This document shows positions 30,714-40,454 of a DNA stretch of 64,000 nucleotides, piece by piece. The notes below the pieces were generated by a model, which had not been told where the DNA came from, did not search any database, and was given only the letters and a program-made list of their open reading frames with translations. The position numbers and the translations under genes are program-made. The first letter of the stretch is position 1. Each line of letters starts with the position of its first letter. The DNA comes from Thorsellia anophelis DSM 18579 (GTDB lineage Bacteria > Pseudomonadota > Gammaproteobacteria > Enterobacterales > Thorselliaceae): assembly GCF_900111395.1 (NCBI RefSeq), contig NZ_FOHV01000009.1, positions 62,001 through 126,000 of the forward strand. The letters are read 5' to 3'.

Positions 30714-31139
30714 GATGATCTTAAATCAAATATGGATATAAATCATTCATACCATATTACCTAACTCATCTTTGTTCGGAAGATTGAGTAATAGTATTGA
30801 AGTGACTAACTAGCCCACTTAATTAAAACTTAATGTGGCGAATTCAAATAATAAATTTAAGTAGAATTAATTACAGGTAAAATCGACTAAATACATGCCT
30901 AAAAAAACTCTTAATTACACTGTTCTATCGGTAAAATTCCTCTATGTATCGACAATATATCACTGATTTATTTTTACTCGACTCTGATGAAATACCAACA
31001 AATAATTGATTTTAAATAATTAAATATCTAATTATTTGATCATACATTAATTGATTGATTGCCTTCATTGTTGATAATGCAATTACAGTTACTATATTAC
31101 AGACAATCAAGTAGTCACATCTCAAACACAGACTTGATT
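30714..31139. other. AT-rich stretch between mini-CRISPR and IS3 remnant
   Basis: No gene, further repeat or clear terminator recognised. Confidence 0.5.
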
Positions 31140-31143
31140 TGGC

Positions 31144-31490
31144 TAAGTTTCAGCAAATTGTTTATCTAAATGATTTGGAATATCAACATATTCAGTATCT
31201 GCCAAATAGCATTAATTTATACCACTGATTAACCCATTAATTTCATTCGCTTATTAATGATATAGCGTGAATAATGAATCCCATCTGAATGATAAATCAT
31301 ATCCGATATGGTTCTTGCCCCAGCAGAGCCTCGACTATCAGTGAAAGCTTTATTTATCAAACTGCGCAATTCAATTTCTGTCCTATTAATAGAACCAATG
31401 CATTCTCGCTAGTAATAATAACTACTGCGATTGGCGTTAAATACTGAATATAATGTTTTTACTGGGTAGCTTTGCTCGAGTTTCTTGATT
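31144..31490 (-). pseudogene. IS3-family orfB fragment
   Basis: Minus-strand translation gives KLEQSYPVKTLYSVFNANR, a stop, then SLINKAFTDSRGSAGARTI and, after another stop and a frame change, YVDIPNHLDKQFAET. These are typical of the N-terminal part of IS3 OrfB. The DDE domain is missing. Confidence 0.75.
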
Positions 31491-31491
31491 A

Positions 31492-31800
31492 TCAAGAATT
31501 GTTCAGCGTGTCTATCATGAGCAAAGCTGAAGCCTTTTTTAAGATTTCATTATGTAATTTAAGCTTTGCAATTTCTTTTTTAAGTTTCTGTATTTCAACT
31601 AGTTCTGGAGATATCGCTGAACCAGGTGCTACCTTGCCAGTTTGTTCATCTTTATACTGTTTAACCCATTTGCCTAGTCCATATAAACTCACATTTATGG
31701 CTTGAGCTGCTTCTTGTACCGAATGATTATGCTCAGTCACTAATTTGACACATTCAAGTTTGAATTCAGCACTAAAAACACGTCTTGTCTTCTTGGTCAT
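31492..31800 (-). CDS. IS3-family transposase OrfA
   Basis: Helix-turn-helix protein of 102 residues (KKTRRVFSAEFKLECVKLVT, then SVQEAAQAINVS) followed by a leucine-zipper-like helix (EIQKLKKEIAKLKLHNEILK) that pairs OrfA with the transposase. It is intact, but its orfB is destroyed, so at most it is a regulatory leftover. Confidence 0.88.
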   Translation of the reverse strand: MTKKTRRVFSAEFKLECVKLVTEHNHSVQEAAQAINVSLYGLGKWVKQYKDEQTGKVAPGSAISPELVEIQKLKKEIAKLKLHNEILKKASALLMIDTLNNS

Positions 31801-32005
31801 AATTTTACCCTCATTATTTAATGATACTCATTCTATCACCTCTTAATGAGTGTCCAAAATCAGTATAGCAGTACAATTTGATATTTAAAGAAAATTTAAA
31901 CATTAAGCAAAGTGTGAGTTTGCTTTGCCTTTTTAAGGCGAGAATAGAATATAATTAATATGAATTGCCGTCATCTGTATTAAATACCTTTTTAACTGTT
32001 AAGAA

Positions 32006-34657
32006 ATGGATATGCTAAATAGAAAACCTAATAATACACAAAATAGTTTGCTAACTGACAATATTATTTCATTCAAAGACTGCCCAGCTAAAACTTACAT
32101 TGATAAACAAGGAAAAACTCAATTCGGGTATAATGTTTTCGAACATTGCTTAATTGTCGGTGAAATTGCAAAAGCTTTAATTAGACGCTTTCCAGCGCAA
32201 TTAGCTAGCAATTTATTTCCTCAAGGAAGTGCTTTAATGGCATCTTTGCATGATATAGGAAAGGTTAGTCCATCATTTTACTTAAAACTATACAAAGCTG
32301 TAGATATTAATCTTTTGCCAAAAGATTTTAATATATCTAATGTTATCCCTGATGAAAGTTCATGGGGTGGTCATGCCGGCGTCAGCGCCCTTACATTAGA
32401 AAAAATTTGCGATGATTCAGTCATATCAATTATTGCTGGGCAACACCACGGTTTCACGCCTAATACAGGCATGTTGAATGCAAATTCCAAGTGTCTTGGT
32501 GGCGAAACATGGCAAGCACAAAGAGAACTTTTAGTAAATGCACTGAAAGAAGCACTGGTAGAAGATTTTCCTATTGTCAAAGACCATTACCAAGCGTTAT
32601 TTTTGTCTGGTTTAACAAGTGTAGCTGATTGGATAGGATCTGGGGATCATTTCGAGGCACCAAATTTATCTTGGAAATCAAATATTGAAAAAGCCCTAGA
32701 TCAAGCAGGATTTATCTTCCCACTTATTCGTAAAGATCTTTCATTCGGTGACATTTTCAAGGATCAAGATGGAAATCCATTCACCCCTAATCATGCACAA
32801 GAAACATTAAGCATCGAATGTAAAGAACCAGGGCTTTATATATTAGAAGCACCGATGGGTTTAGGAAAAACTGAAGCTGCACTTTTTGCTGCATATAAAA
32901 TATTAGAATCAGGTAAATCAAATGGTATTTATTTTGCCCTTCCAACTCAGCTCACATCCAATAAAGTTTATGACCGTTTTAATGAATTTTTATCGGCTAT
33001 CGTAAGCGTAGATAGCCCAAATAATAATTCTCTCTTACTACATAGTAACGCTAGTCTGTTAGACGTTTCCTTTGGTGAAGAAGGACGTCCAGGTAATAGC
33101 TGGTTCAATTCAAATAAGCGTGGATTACTAGCCCCATTTGCTGTTGGCACTATAGACCAAGCTTTGATGGCATCAATGAATGTCAAGCATGGATTTGTAA
33201 GAGCATTTGGCTTAGCTGGCAAAGTAGTTATTCTAGACGAAGTACATAGTTATGACTCATACACTGGCACATTACTAGATGAACTTATTTCCTTACTTCG
33301 AAATTTACACTGCACAGTAATTATATTAAGTGCAACACTCACACAATTTCGAAGAACAAAATTTTTAGAATCCAAAACATCGTCACACTCTTACCCACTG
33401 ATTTCAATATCTCACAATTCCAACCCCAAAAATATTCTAGAGTACCCTCTTCCATCATTAAGCCATCAAAGAATTAAAATTGATTTCAAATCAATGGATC
33501 ATAAATTGCTAATAAATGATATTTTAACTCGTGCAGAGCAAGGAGAGCATATCTTATGGATAGAAAATACGGTTCATGAAGCTCAGCAACTGTATATGGA
33601 ATTTGCTACTCATTGCAAAGAACTTTCCATCGATTGTGGCTTATTACACTCAAGATTTACACAACATGACAGGCAAATTAATGAGGATTATTGGGTTGAG
33701 CTGTTTGGAAAGAATGGATGGAACAATAGAACTAAATCAGGTCGTATTTTGATTGGTACACAAGTCCTTGAACAATCATTAGATATAGATGCCGATCTCT
33801 TAGTAACTCGTTTTGCCCCATGTGATATGTTATTTCAACGCTTAGGACGATTATGGCGGCACAGAAACACTCCTAGACCTAAAAATGCATTATGCCAAGC
33901 ATGGATATTGAGCCCTACTTACCAAGAAGCACTTTGCGATCCTTATTCTGCTTTTGGTCCCACCTCTAGTGTTTATGCCCCCTATATCCTTTGTCGCAGC
34001 TTACTAGCTTGGTCAGAGCATTTAAAAACTGGTGTTGTAACTTTACCAAGTGATATTCGTTTGTTACTAGAACTAACCTATTCAGAGAGACCTGAATTAG
34101 GGGTTATGGAAACATTACGCAATGAACTCATCAATGGCAATAGAAATAGAAAAGGCTTAAATACACTTCAACAACTTGCGAAAATGAATATAGCAAGGGG
34201 TGGTAAGACTTTATCAGATGTAAAGGTTCAAACCCGTTATTCAATACAAAACACAGGTCAAATATTGATAGTGAAGCACCTTAATTTCAATTCTGATAAA
34301 AAAATAACTGAAATTGGTTTTACAGATGGGAGTCGCATTAATATTCCATGGCAAAAACATATGATAGCAAATTTTGAATGGCGAAAATTATCAGTGCACC
34401 TTGCAAAACATATTGTTAACTGTCCTTACAATCGAATGCCAGAGTCACTTTCTAAAGATTGGTGTAAAAAAGTAGGGCTAGGGAATGTTCACTACCTTGG
34501 TGAAAAAGAAGCAGATGAGACTAATTTTGCTATTGGGATACTATCTTCTACATTTGAGTTGAAATCTATTGACAACCATTCAAACCTAATTAATAATAAT
34601 TATAAATATACATATAGGAAAGACATTGGTTTACGTATTCACAAAATTGAGAAATAA
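32006..34657 (+). CDS. cas3: CRISPR-associated nuclease/helicase Cas3 (type I-E)
   Basis: Recruited by Cascade to nick and degrade target DNA. The 883 residues start with the HD nuclease domain (HCLIVGEIAKAL, SLHDIGKVSPSF, GHAGVSAL, GQHHGFTP), followed by an SF2 helicase with Walker A APMGLGKTEAAL (about residue 285), DEVH box VVILDEVHSYD, SAT motif LSATLTQFRR and motif VI QRLGRLWRH. No break is seen. ATG codons at 32006 and 32012 are both possible starts. It leads the cas operon; cse1 starts 3 bp after it. Confidence 0.95.
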   Translation: MDMLNRKPNNTQNSLLTDNIISFKDCPAKTYIDKQGKTQFGYNVFEHCLIVGEIAKALIRRFPAQLASNLFPQGSALMASLHDIGKVSPSFYLKLYKAVDINLLPKDFNISNVIPDESSWGGHAGVSALTLEKICDDSVISIIAGQHHGFTPNTGMLNANSKCLGGETWQAQRELLVNALKEALVEDFPIVKDHYQALFLSGLTSVADWIGSGDHFEAPNLSWKSNIEKALDQAGFIFPLIRKDLSFGDIFKDQDGNPFTPNHAQETLSIECKEPGLYILEAPMGLGKTEAALFAAYKILESGKSNGIYFALPTQLTSNKVYDRFNEFLSAIVSVDSPNNNSLLLHSNASLLDVSFGEEGRPGNSWFNSNKRGLLAPFAVGTIDQALMASMNVKHGFVRAFGLAGKVVILDEVHSYDSYTGTLLDELISLLRNLHCTVIILSATLTQFRRTKFLESKTSSHSYPLISISHNSNPKNILEYPLPSLSHQRIKIDFKSMDHKLLINDILTRAEQGEHILWIENTVHEAQQLYMEFATHCKELSIDCGLLHSRFTQHDRQINEDYWVELFGKNGWNNRTKSGRILIGTQVLEQSLDIDADLLVTRFAPCDMLFQRLGRLWRHRNTPRPKNALCQAWILSPTYQEALCDPYSAFGPTSSVYAPYILCRSLLAWSEHLKTGVVTLPSDIRLLLELTYSERPELGVMETLRNELINGNRNRKGLNTLQQLAKMNIARGGKTLSDVKVQTRYSIQNTGQILIVKHLNFNSDKKITEIGFTDGSRINIPWQKHMIANFEWRKLSVHLAKHIVNCPYNRMPESLSKDWCKKVGLGNVHYLGEKEADETNFAIGILSSTFELKSIDNHSNLINNNYKYTYRKDIGLRIHKIEK

Positions 34658-34660
34658 CAC

Positions 34661-36166
34661 ATGAAAAAGCATTTTAATCTAATTGATGATCCTTGGATTC
34701 CTATTGCAGATATAGGTCTAGTTAGCCTTTTGGATATATTTACACAGCCTCGATACAAAATGATTGGTGGTAATCCAATACAAAAACTAGCGATATTCAA
34801 ACTTTTACAAGCTATTGCACAAGCTGCAAAAACACCTAAAGATCAATCAGAATGGCAAGAACTTGGCCAACATGGACTTGCAGAACTAGTATGTAAATAT
34901 TTAGAAAAAAATAGCGATAAATTTAATCTGTATGGTAACCAACCATTCTTACAAATGCCAAGTATTTCTAAAGCAGAAATCAAATCTTTCGGTACACTAA
35001 TTCCAGAAATTGCAACAGGCAATACAACCGTTTTAACACAATCTCAAACTGAACGCGCCCTTACTGATGCAGAAAAGGCACTTTTAATCGTTGTACAAAT
35101 GGCGTTTGCTCTAGGTGGCAAAAAAACAGATAATAGAGTTGTACTTACACCTGGATACACAGGAAAATCCAAAGAAAATGGTAAACCAACATCAGGAAAA
35201 CCTGGGCCTAGTATCGCTCATATGGGGTTACTACATACCTATGGCCTCGGCTCCTCATTAATGGAAACTATCTGGCTAAATCTTTTTACTCATGATGAAA
35301 TTTCAGAGCTATCCTTTTATTCAAATGGCTTAGGAACGGCTCCATGGGAGAAAATGCCTGAAGGGGAAAATTGTAGTACTGCAATTGATTTAAAAAATTC
35401 ACTTATGGGTCGATTGATTCCCTTATGCAGATTTTGTCTTTTAACAGATGAAGGCATTCATTATTCAGAAGGTATTGCTCATTTAAATTACAAAGAGGGT
35501 ATTTACGATCCTTCAATAGCTGTTGATTTGAGTGGCAAGGAAGTTAAAACACGTTGGTGTGACCCTGATAAAAGACCATGGCGATACTTAACAAGTTTTT
35601 TGAGTTTCATAGACACCAATAACAGCTCCCGCTTTGACTGCATTCAATTACGTTTATTTCTTAAAAAAGCCAAGCATAAAGATCAAGCTATTTCAATTTG
35701 GTCAGGGGGCTTAAGGGTAAGCAGCAATGCAGGAGAGCAGTATGTTTCAGGTATGGATGATTTTATTGAATCTCTTAGTTCTCTTATTCCAAGTCAAACA
35801 GGAGAAATCTGGTTTAAATATTTTGAACACGAAATGATTCAACTCGACAAGCTAGCAAAAATCTTATATGGGTGTGTGTTTAATTATTATCGTGAATTTA
35901 AAGTTGAAGGCTCAAATTATGCTTCCCATGCATCCAATCTATTTTGGCAACTTGCAGAGCAACAATCTCAGGAATTAATCAATGGCTGTGATAATCCTAC
36001 CATTCGCTTTTCTTTAAGGAAAAAATTTGCGGATTACATATTTCAAATTTTCAACCAAACTTGTCCATACCAAAGCGCGAGGCAATTAGAATCGTGGGCT
36101 AAAACAAAGCCTAATTTAAGTAATTATTTACAAGAGGATACATCAGATGAACAAAAAATCAATTAG
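34661..36166 (+). CDS. cse1: Cascade large subunit Cse1 (CasA/Cas8e)
   Basis: Recognises the PAM and recruits Cas3. The 501 residues match the E. coli CasA length and landmarks: FNLIDDPWIPIADIGLVSLL at the start, FNLYGNQPFLQMPS near residue 90, AHMGLLHTYGLGSSLMETIW near residue 185, and the C-terminal four-helix region. The last 20 bp overlap cse2, implying coupled translation. Confidence 0.92.
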   Translation: MKKHFNLIDDPWIPIADIGLVSLLDIFTQPRYKMIGGNPIQKLAIFKLLQAIAQAAKTPKDQSEWQELGQHGLAELVCKYLEKNSDKFNLYGNQPFLQMPSISKAEIKSFGTLIPEIATGNTTVLTQSQTERALTDAEKALLIVVQMAFALGGKKTDNRVVLTPGYTGKSKENGKPTSGKPGPSIAHMGLLHTYGLGSSLMETIWLNLFTHDEISELSFYSNGLGTAPWEKMPEGENCSTAIDLKNSLMGRLIPLCRFCLLTDEGIHYSEGIAHLNYKEGIYDPSIAVDLSGKEVKTRWCDPDKRPWRYLTSFLSFIDTNNSSRFDCIQLRLFLKKAKHKDQAISIWSGGLRVSSNAGEQYVSGMDDFIESLSSLIPSQTGEIWFKYFEHEMIQLDKLAKILYGCVFNYYREFKVEGSNYASHASNLFWQLAEQQSQELINGCDNPTIRFSLRKKFADYIFQIFNQTCPYQSARQLESWAKTKPNLSNYLQEDTSDEQKIN

Positions 36167-36662
36167 TAGACCATTTATTGAGTACTTGTTTAAACGAATT
36201 CAACAAGATAAGGGGTTTGCTGCTAGGATGAGAAAAGCTGATAATCCAGCAACAGAGTATCAATGCTGGGATACTTTAGCTTCATTTGATATAAATCTTG
36301 AGTTTACTAATCAAAGACTTCCTTTTACGTTAGTAGCTGCTGCAATTGCTCGCTCTGATCAGGTCATGAATGGAGATTTAAAAATTGGCCGAGCATTAGC
36401 TCTTGCTTTTGATGATGGTAACAAAAATGAGCAAGCAATTGCCAGATTACGTAGATTACTAGCTTGCAGTGATATAGAAGAACTATTTCATATATTGCGT
36501 CCCCTAATAAGATTAGTTCAATCTAGAAAAACTCCAGCGATTGATTATATCAGCCTGTTAGATGACCTTCGTTGGTTTTATAAAGATTCTGAGAGAGTGA
36601 AAGCCCGGTGGGCGCAGCAGTTTTATAAAAAAGAAGATGACCTTCAGCAGGAGGATGCATAA
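36147..36662 (+). CDS. cse2: Cascade small subunit Cse2 (CasB)
   Basis: Dimer-forming subunit stabilising the R-loop. It has 171 mostly helical residues with the typical middle segment GDLKIGRALALAFDDGNKNEQAIARLRRLLA and the RWAQQFY end. Its stop is at 36662, where cas6e begins (TAATG overlap). Confidence 0.9.
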   Translation: MNKKSISRPFIEYLFKRIQQDKGFAARMRKADNPATEYQCWDTLASFDINLEFTNQRLPFTLVAAAIARSDQVMNGDLKIGRALALAFDDGNKNEQAIARLRRLLACSDIEELFHILRPLIRLVQSRKTPAIDYISLLDDLRWFYKDSERVKARWAQQFYKKEDDLQQEDA

Positions 36663-37297
36663 TGCTTTATGCAACAGCCCTACGCCTAGATAGGCGTGCA
36701 GTTAGAAATTTAAAGATAAGGGATTCCTATTCATTACATCGTGTTGTATATGATCTTTTTAATGATATTAGAACTGAATCAGAAAAAAAAACTAGTGTAT
36801 CGAGTGGAATTCAATGGGTAGATAAAGGCGTTAAGAATGATCATAGACAAATAATTATAGTTTCTGATCGGCCACCTTCTCCGCCTAAAATTGGTCAGAT
36901 TGAAAGTAAAATAATTCCAGAAAATTTTCTTAACTTTGAGCATTATAATTTCGCCATCACCATATCTCCAACAATTCGTAATAAATTAACAAGTAAATTA
37001 ATACCTATTAAAGAAAAATCGGAAGTACAAAAGTGGTTCACAGGCCGTTCTTCTAAAAATTGGGGATTTGTTGTTGCACCTAATAATTTAGAGGTTTCAG
37101 CTATACGGATGAACCAATTCGAAGGTAAAGCGAGTCATTTGATTACTTTGCATCAAGCAACGATTCAAGGCACTTTAACAGTTACCAATAAAATATTATT
37201 TGCAAATAGTTTTAAAAATGGTCTTGGCCGAGGCCGTAGTTTTGGATGTGGTTTATTACAAATAACCCCTATTGACAACCTCACTTTTTTTAAATAA
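36662..37297 (+). CDS. cas6e: CRISPR pre-crRNA endonuclease Cas6e (CasE/Cse3)
   Basis: Cleaves the pre-crRNA 3' of the repeat hairpin and stays on the crRNA 3' end. The 211-residue double-ferredoxin protein has the probable catalytic histidine in YSLHRVVYDLF (E. coli YQLHQGLW) and the glycine-rich loop GLGRGRSFGCGLLQITPI at the C-terminus. It lies between cse2 and cas7, not after cas5 as in E. coli. Confidence 0.88.
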   Translation: MLYATALRLDRRAVRNLKIRDSYSLHRVVYDLFNDIRTESEKKTSVSSGIQWVDKGVKNDHRQIIIVSDRPPSPPKIGQIESKIIPENFLNFEHYNFAITISPTIRNKLTSKLIPIKEKSEVQKWFTGRSSKNWGFVVAPNNLEVSAIRMNQFEGKASHLITLHQATIQGTLTVTNKILFANSFKNGLGRGRSFGCGLLQITPIDNLTFFK

Positions 37298-37307
37298 GGA
37301 AAATATC

Positions 37308-38348
37308 ATGTTACTAAAAAATAACTTACGTATTGAATATCATATATTACAATCATTCCCTGTGTCTTGCTTAAATCGAGATGATGTTGGCGCCCCAAAA
37401 ACGGCGATCATTGGGGGAGTTAATCGCGCAAGAGTCAGCTCACAAGCTTGGAAAAGACAAGTAAGAATGGCTATGCAAGAACTAGGAATAAGACTTGGAA
37501 TGAGAACTAAAAAAATCTTCGAAATTCTACACCCCATTTTAATATCCGAGGGAGCTAATGAAGAACAAGCTCAGCTTTGTGCCGATAAAATTGCAAACCT
37601 ACTAGGTAATGACACTCTCATATTTATAAGCGAATCTGAAGCAAGAGCTTTTATTGATTATGCTAAAAAACTAAATTTCAATTCTGATGATTTTAAAGAT
37701 AAAGAATTAGCTAAAGTTGCTAAAAAAGCTCTAACGCCTTCTATTGATGCTTTAGACATTGCCTTATTTGGCCGCATGGTTGCAAAAGCAACCGACATGA
37801 ACGTTGAAGCAGCCGCGTCATTTAGTCACGCAATATCAACTCATAAAGTTTCAAATGAAGTCGAATTTTTTACTGCCCTTGATGACTTGTCAACAACACA
37901 AGGTTCAGCTCATATGGGCAGTCTAGAATTTAACTCTGCAACTTATTATCGCTATATCAGTCTTGATTTAGGTCAATTAGCTCAATCATTTGGTGATATT
38001 GAAGACACTGCTGAGCAAATTAAACTTGCAATTGAGGCTTTTACAAAAGCATTATTTATTGCACTACCATCTGCTCGTCAAGCAACACAATCAGCAGCAT
38101 CTCCTTGGGAATTTGCTAAAGTTTTAGTTCGCACCGGCCAGCGAATACAAGTGCCCTTTGAAACAGCAATAAAATCAAATAACGAAGGTTTTTTATCACC
38201 TAGTATTCAATCGCTTAAAGATTATATTTCATTAAAAGAAAAACTCTCAGGAAGTTTATTTGGTAAATTAGGTGATTATGAATGGGGTGAAGATGAAACA
38301 TTTAGCATAGATGACTTAATTAAAATTTTACAAAGTCACGTGGAGTAG
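37308..38348 (+). CDS. cas7: Cascade backbone subunit Cas7 (CasC/Cse4, type I-E)
   Basis: Six copies form the crRNA-binding backbone of Cascade. A longer frame starts at 37272 inside cas6e, but the ATG at 37308 has AAGGA 7 bases before it and gives the proper N-terminus (MLLKNNLRIEYHILQSFPVS, CLNRDDVGAPKTAIIGGVNR, ARVSSQAWKRQVR). The product has 346 residues. The FGRMVAKATDMNVEAAASFS and PSARQATQSAASPWEFAKV segments are typical. The stop is 4 bp from cas5. Confidence 0.95.
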   Translation: MLLKNNLRIEYHILQSFPVSCLNRDDVGAPKTAIIGGVNRARVSSQAWKRQVRMAMQELGIRLGMRTKKIFEILHPILISEGANEEQAQLCADKIANLLGNDTLIFISESEARAFIDYAKKLNFNSDDFKDKELAKVAKKALTPSIDALDIALFGRMVAKATDMNVEAAASFSHAISTHKVSNEVEFFTALDDLSTTQGSAHMGSLEFNSATYYRYISLDLGQLAQSFGDIEDTAEQIKLAIEAFTKALFIALPSARQATQSAASPWEFAKVLVRTGQRIQVPFETAIKSNNEGFLSPSIQSLKDYISLKEKLSGSLFGKLGDYEWGEDETFSIDDLIKILQSHVE

Positions 38349-38351
38349 ATA

Positions 38352-39062
38352 ATGGCATATCCATACTTATTATTATGGTTAGAAGGCCCTTTACAAAGCT
38401 GGGGGCATGATTCACTATTCGGCAGACGTGATACGTTAAATTTCCCAACAAAATCTGGAATCATGGGGATTATTTGTGCTGCTCTTGGTGCTGGTGGTTC
38501 ACAAGAAGATTTACTAGCCGAATTTGCAGATCTAGATCTACAGATTATAGGTTTTGCTAAAAAAAACGAATCTGGTTCCAAAATATCAATACCGCCACTA
38601 ATGTGTGATTTTCATATGATTGGCAGTGGGTATGATTCTACTGATCCTTGGCAAAACCTTTTAATCCCTAAAACAAATGATGCAAAAAAAGCTGTGGGCG
38701 GTGGAACCAAAATCACGTATCGGTACTACTTGCAAGATAGTGTATTTGCAGCATTTTTAGCCATCCCTGAGCACCTGAAGCTTAAATTAATTGAAGCTCT
38801 TAAAAACCCAGTATGGGATTTGTTTTTAGGGCGTAAAAATTGTATTCCCACTGAGTTTATTTATCAAGGTATATTTCAGTCTATTGCCGAATGCGAAGAG
38901 TATTCTTTAAACTTAGCTAAAGAAAAAAATCTTCTTAAATCTTTAACAATAAAAAATGGATATCACTCAGGTGGGGAAGTGATAACTATAAATGATATTC
39001 CTATATCTTTTGGTAATCAAAAACGGTATAGAAACCGACAAATTACAATAATTAATGAGTGA
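38352..39062 (+). CDS. cas5: Cascade subunit Cas5 (CasD, type I-E)
   Basis: Caps the crRNA 5' handle. The 236 residues begin with the family signature LLLWLEGPLQSWGHDSLFGR and continue RRDTLNFPTKSGIMGIICAA; FLGRKNCIPTEF near residue 155 is also typical. Nine bp separate it from cas1. Confidence 0.93.
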   Translation: MAYPYLLLWLEGPLQSWGHDSLFGRRDTLNFPTKSGIMGIICAALGAGGSQEDLLAEFADLDLQIIGFAKKNESGSKISIPPLMCDFHMIGSGYDSTDPWQNLLIPKTNDAKKAVGGGTKITYRYYLQDSVFAAFLAIPEHLKLKLIEALKNPVWDLFLGRKNCIPTEFIYQGIFQSIAECEEYSLNLAKEKNLLKSLTIKNGYHSGGEVITINDIPISFGNQKRYRNRQITIINE

Positions 39063-39071
39063 TATTCTGTC

Positions 39072-39944
39072 ATGTCAAATATGAGATTATTCGTCAAAAT
39101 AACAAGAGAATCCCTTCCACAAGTTAAGGATAAGTATCCGTTTATATTCCTTGAAAGAGGAAGATTAGAGATTGATGATAGTAGTCTAAAATGGCTTGAT
39201 GCTGATGGTAATATTATTCGTCTACCAGTAGCCACCTTAAATACTATACTACTTGGCCCGGGCACTTCAGTTACGCATGAAGCCATTAAAACAGCTGCTT
39301 CTTCTAATTGTTCTATTTGTTGGGTAGGGGAAGACTCATTATTATTTTATGCTGCAGGTATTCAACCTACAGCAAGCACTCGAAATTTTAGACGTCAAGC
39401 TATACTATCCTGTAATAAAAAAAATAGTTTAGAAATAGCAAGAAGAATGTTTAATTATAGATTCCCTGAGGTTGATTTATCAGCTAAGTCTCTTAAAGAA
39501 ATGATGGGTATGGAAGGTTCTAGAGTTAGAGCTCTTTACCAAGAAAGAGCTCAGAAGTATGGTGTAGGTTGGAAAGGCAGGAATTTCACACCTGGTAAAA
39601 TGGAACTGAGTGATACTACAAATAAAATATTAACTTCGGCAAATGCTGCTTTGTATGGCATTATTTGCTCGTCTGTCCATGCAATGGGTTATTCACCACA
39701 TTTAGGTTTTATACACTCAGGAAGCCCTCTGCCATTCGTTTATGATTTAGCTGATCTTTACAAAGAATATCTTTGCATTGATTTAGCTTTTGCATTAACT
39801 CTAGAGATGGCTGGAATGTATAATAAAGAGCTTGTTTCTGCTAGATTTAGAGAGCGTGTAATTAAATTTAATCTTCTTGCTAAAATTAGTAAAGATATAC
39901 CAAATTTACTTGGAGTAGATAATGTTAATAGTGATAGCGAATGA
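39072..39944 (+). CDS. cas1: CRISPR integrase Cas1 (type I-E)
   Basis: Metal-dependent integrase that inserts new spacers together with Cas2. The 290 residues include the conserved SNCSICWVGEDSLLFYA strand region, the catalytic Glu region MEGSRVRALYQERAQKYGV, GIICSSVHAMGYSPHLGFIH (catalytic His) and PFVYDLADLYKEY (catalytic Asp). It overlaps cas2 by 23 bp. All key residues appear intact, so adaptation may still be possible. Confidence 0.95.
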   Translation: MSNMRLFVKITRESLPQVKDKYPFIFLERGRLEIDDSSLKWLDADGNIIRLPVATLNTILLGPGTSVTHEAIKTAASSNCSICWVGEDSLLFYAAGIQPTASTRNFRRQAILSCNKKNSLEIARRMFNYRFPEVDLSAKSLKEMMGMEGSRVRALYQERAQKYGVGWKGRNFTPGKMELSDTTNKILTSANAALYGIICSSVHAMGYSPHLGFIHSGSPLPFVYDLADLYKEYLCIDLAFALTLEMAGMYNKELVSARFRERVIKFNLLAKISKDIPNLLGVDNVNSDSE

Positions 39945-40206
39945 CTTGCCCCCTGCTGTTCGAGGTAGAATGAAACTTTGGTTTATTGAACCCAGGCCAA
40001 ATATTTTTATATCTGGTTTAACAGATCATGTTGCCAATAAAGTCGTCTCTTATCTATATGATTTTTGCACACCAGCTGCTGGAGTACTTATTATTAAAAG
40101 TATTTCTAGAGCTCCTGGCTATGAACTCAGTTTTATTGGTTCACCAACTAAGGAACTTATAGAAATATCCGGATTGCAGTTAATTATAGAAAAAACACGA
40201 TTATAA
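39922..40206 (+). CDS. cas2: CRISPR-associated protein Cas2 (type I-E)
   Basis: Structural partner of Cas1, forming the dimer core of the spacer-capture complex. The 94 residues start MLIVIANDLPPAVRGRMKLW and keep the E. coli-type Cas2e pattern EPRPNIFISGLTDHVANKV. The array begins 60 bp after its stop; that 60-bp stretch is the only room for a leader. Confidence 0.93.
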   Translation: MLIVIANDLPPAVRGRMKLWFIEPRPNIFISGLTDHVANKVVSYLYDFCTPAAGVLIIKSISRAPGYELSFIGSPTKELIEISGLQLIIEKTRL

Positions 40207-40266
40207 TAGATACTCAAAATTACAACATATAGTGTTTTTCACTCGCTCTTTTACAATATATTGGTC

Positions 40267-40454
40267 TTTTCCCCACGCATGTGGGGGTGTTTCTCGCTTG
40301 CTCAACTTCTCTCTCTTTATCATCAGCTTTTCCCCACGCATGTGGGGGTGTTTCTAGTTATAAAAACACCTGAATTTTCTGAAAATTCTTTTCCCCACGC
40401 ATGTGGGGGTGTTTCCAATTATTGGTTAGGGGTTGAAACAGAGTGTCACTTTTC
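40267..40454 (+). CRISPR. Type I-E CRISPR array: three full repeats plus a fourth cut after 5 bases
   Basis: Full 28-nt repeats at 40267-40294, 40328-40355 and 40389-40416 (TTTTCCCCACGCATGTGGGG followed by GTGTTTCT; the third ends in C). Spacers of exactly 33 nt lie at 40295-40327, 40356-40388 and 40417-40449. At 40450-40454, exactly in phase, TTTTC starts a fourth repeat that is replaced by IS66-like sequence from 40456. The stem CCCCAC/GTGGGG and the 8-nt handle match Cas6e processing of a plus-strand transcript, with the leader on the cas2 side. Confidence 0.95.

Larger units (their letters stand above)
31140..31862 (-). mobile_element. IS3-family remnant
   Basis: The 5' terminus lies at about 31862, where the minus strand begins TGATTTTGGACACTCATTAA; the same terminus recurs at 51925 on the plus strand. 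The element keeps orfA and a broken 5' part of orfB but ends around 31140 before the DDE catalytic core, so it cannot transpose by itself. It separates the mini-CRISPR from cas3. Confidence 0.8.

Noticed and set aside
30714-30780. A third degenerate repeat after the mini-CRISPR
   Set aside because: At the expected phase (about 30747) the sequence has neither stem nor handle resembling a repeat.
40356-40388. Spacer 2 contains the near-palindrome GAATTTTC-T-GAAAATTC
   Set aside because: A chance AT-rich palindrome within a captured spacer; no sign of a separate function.
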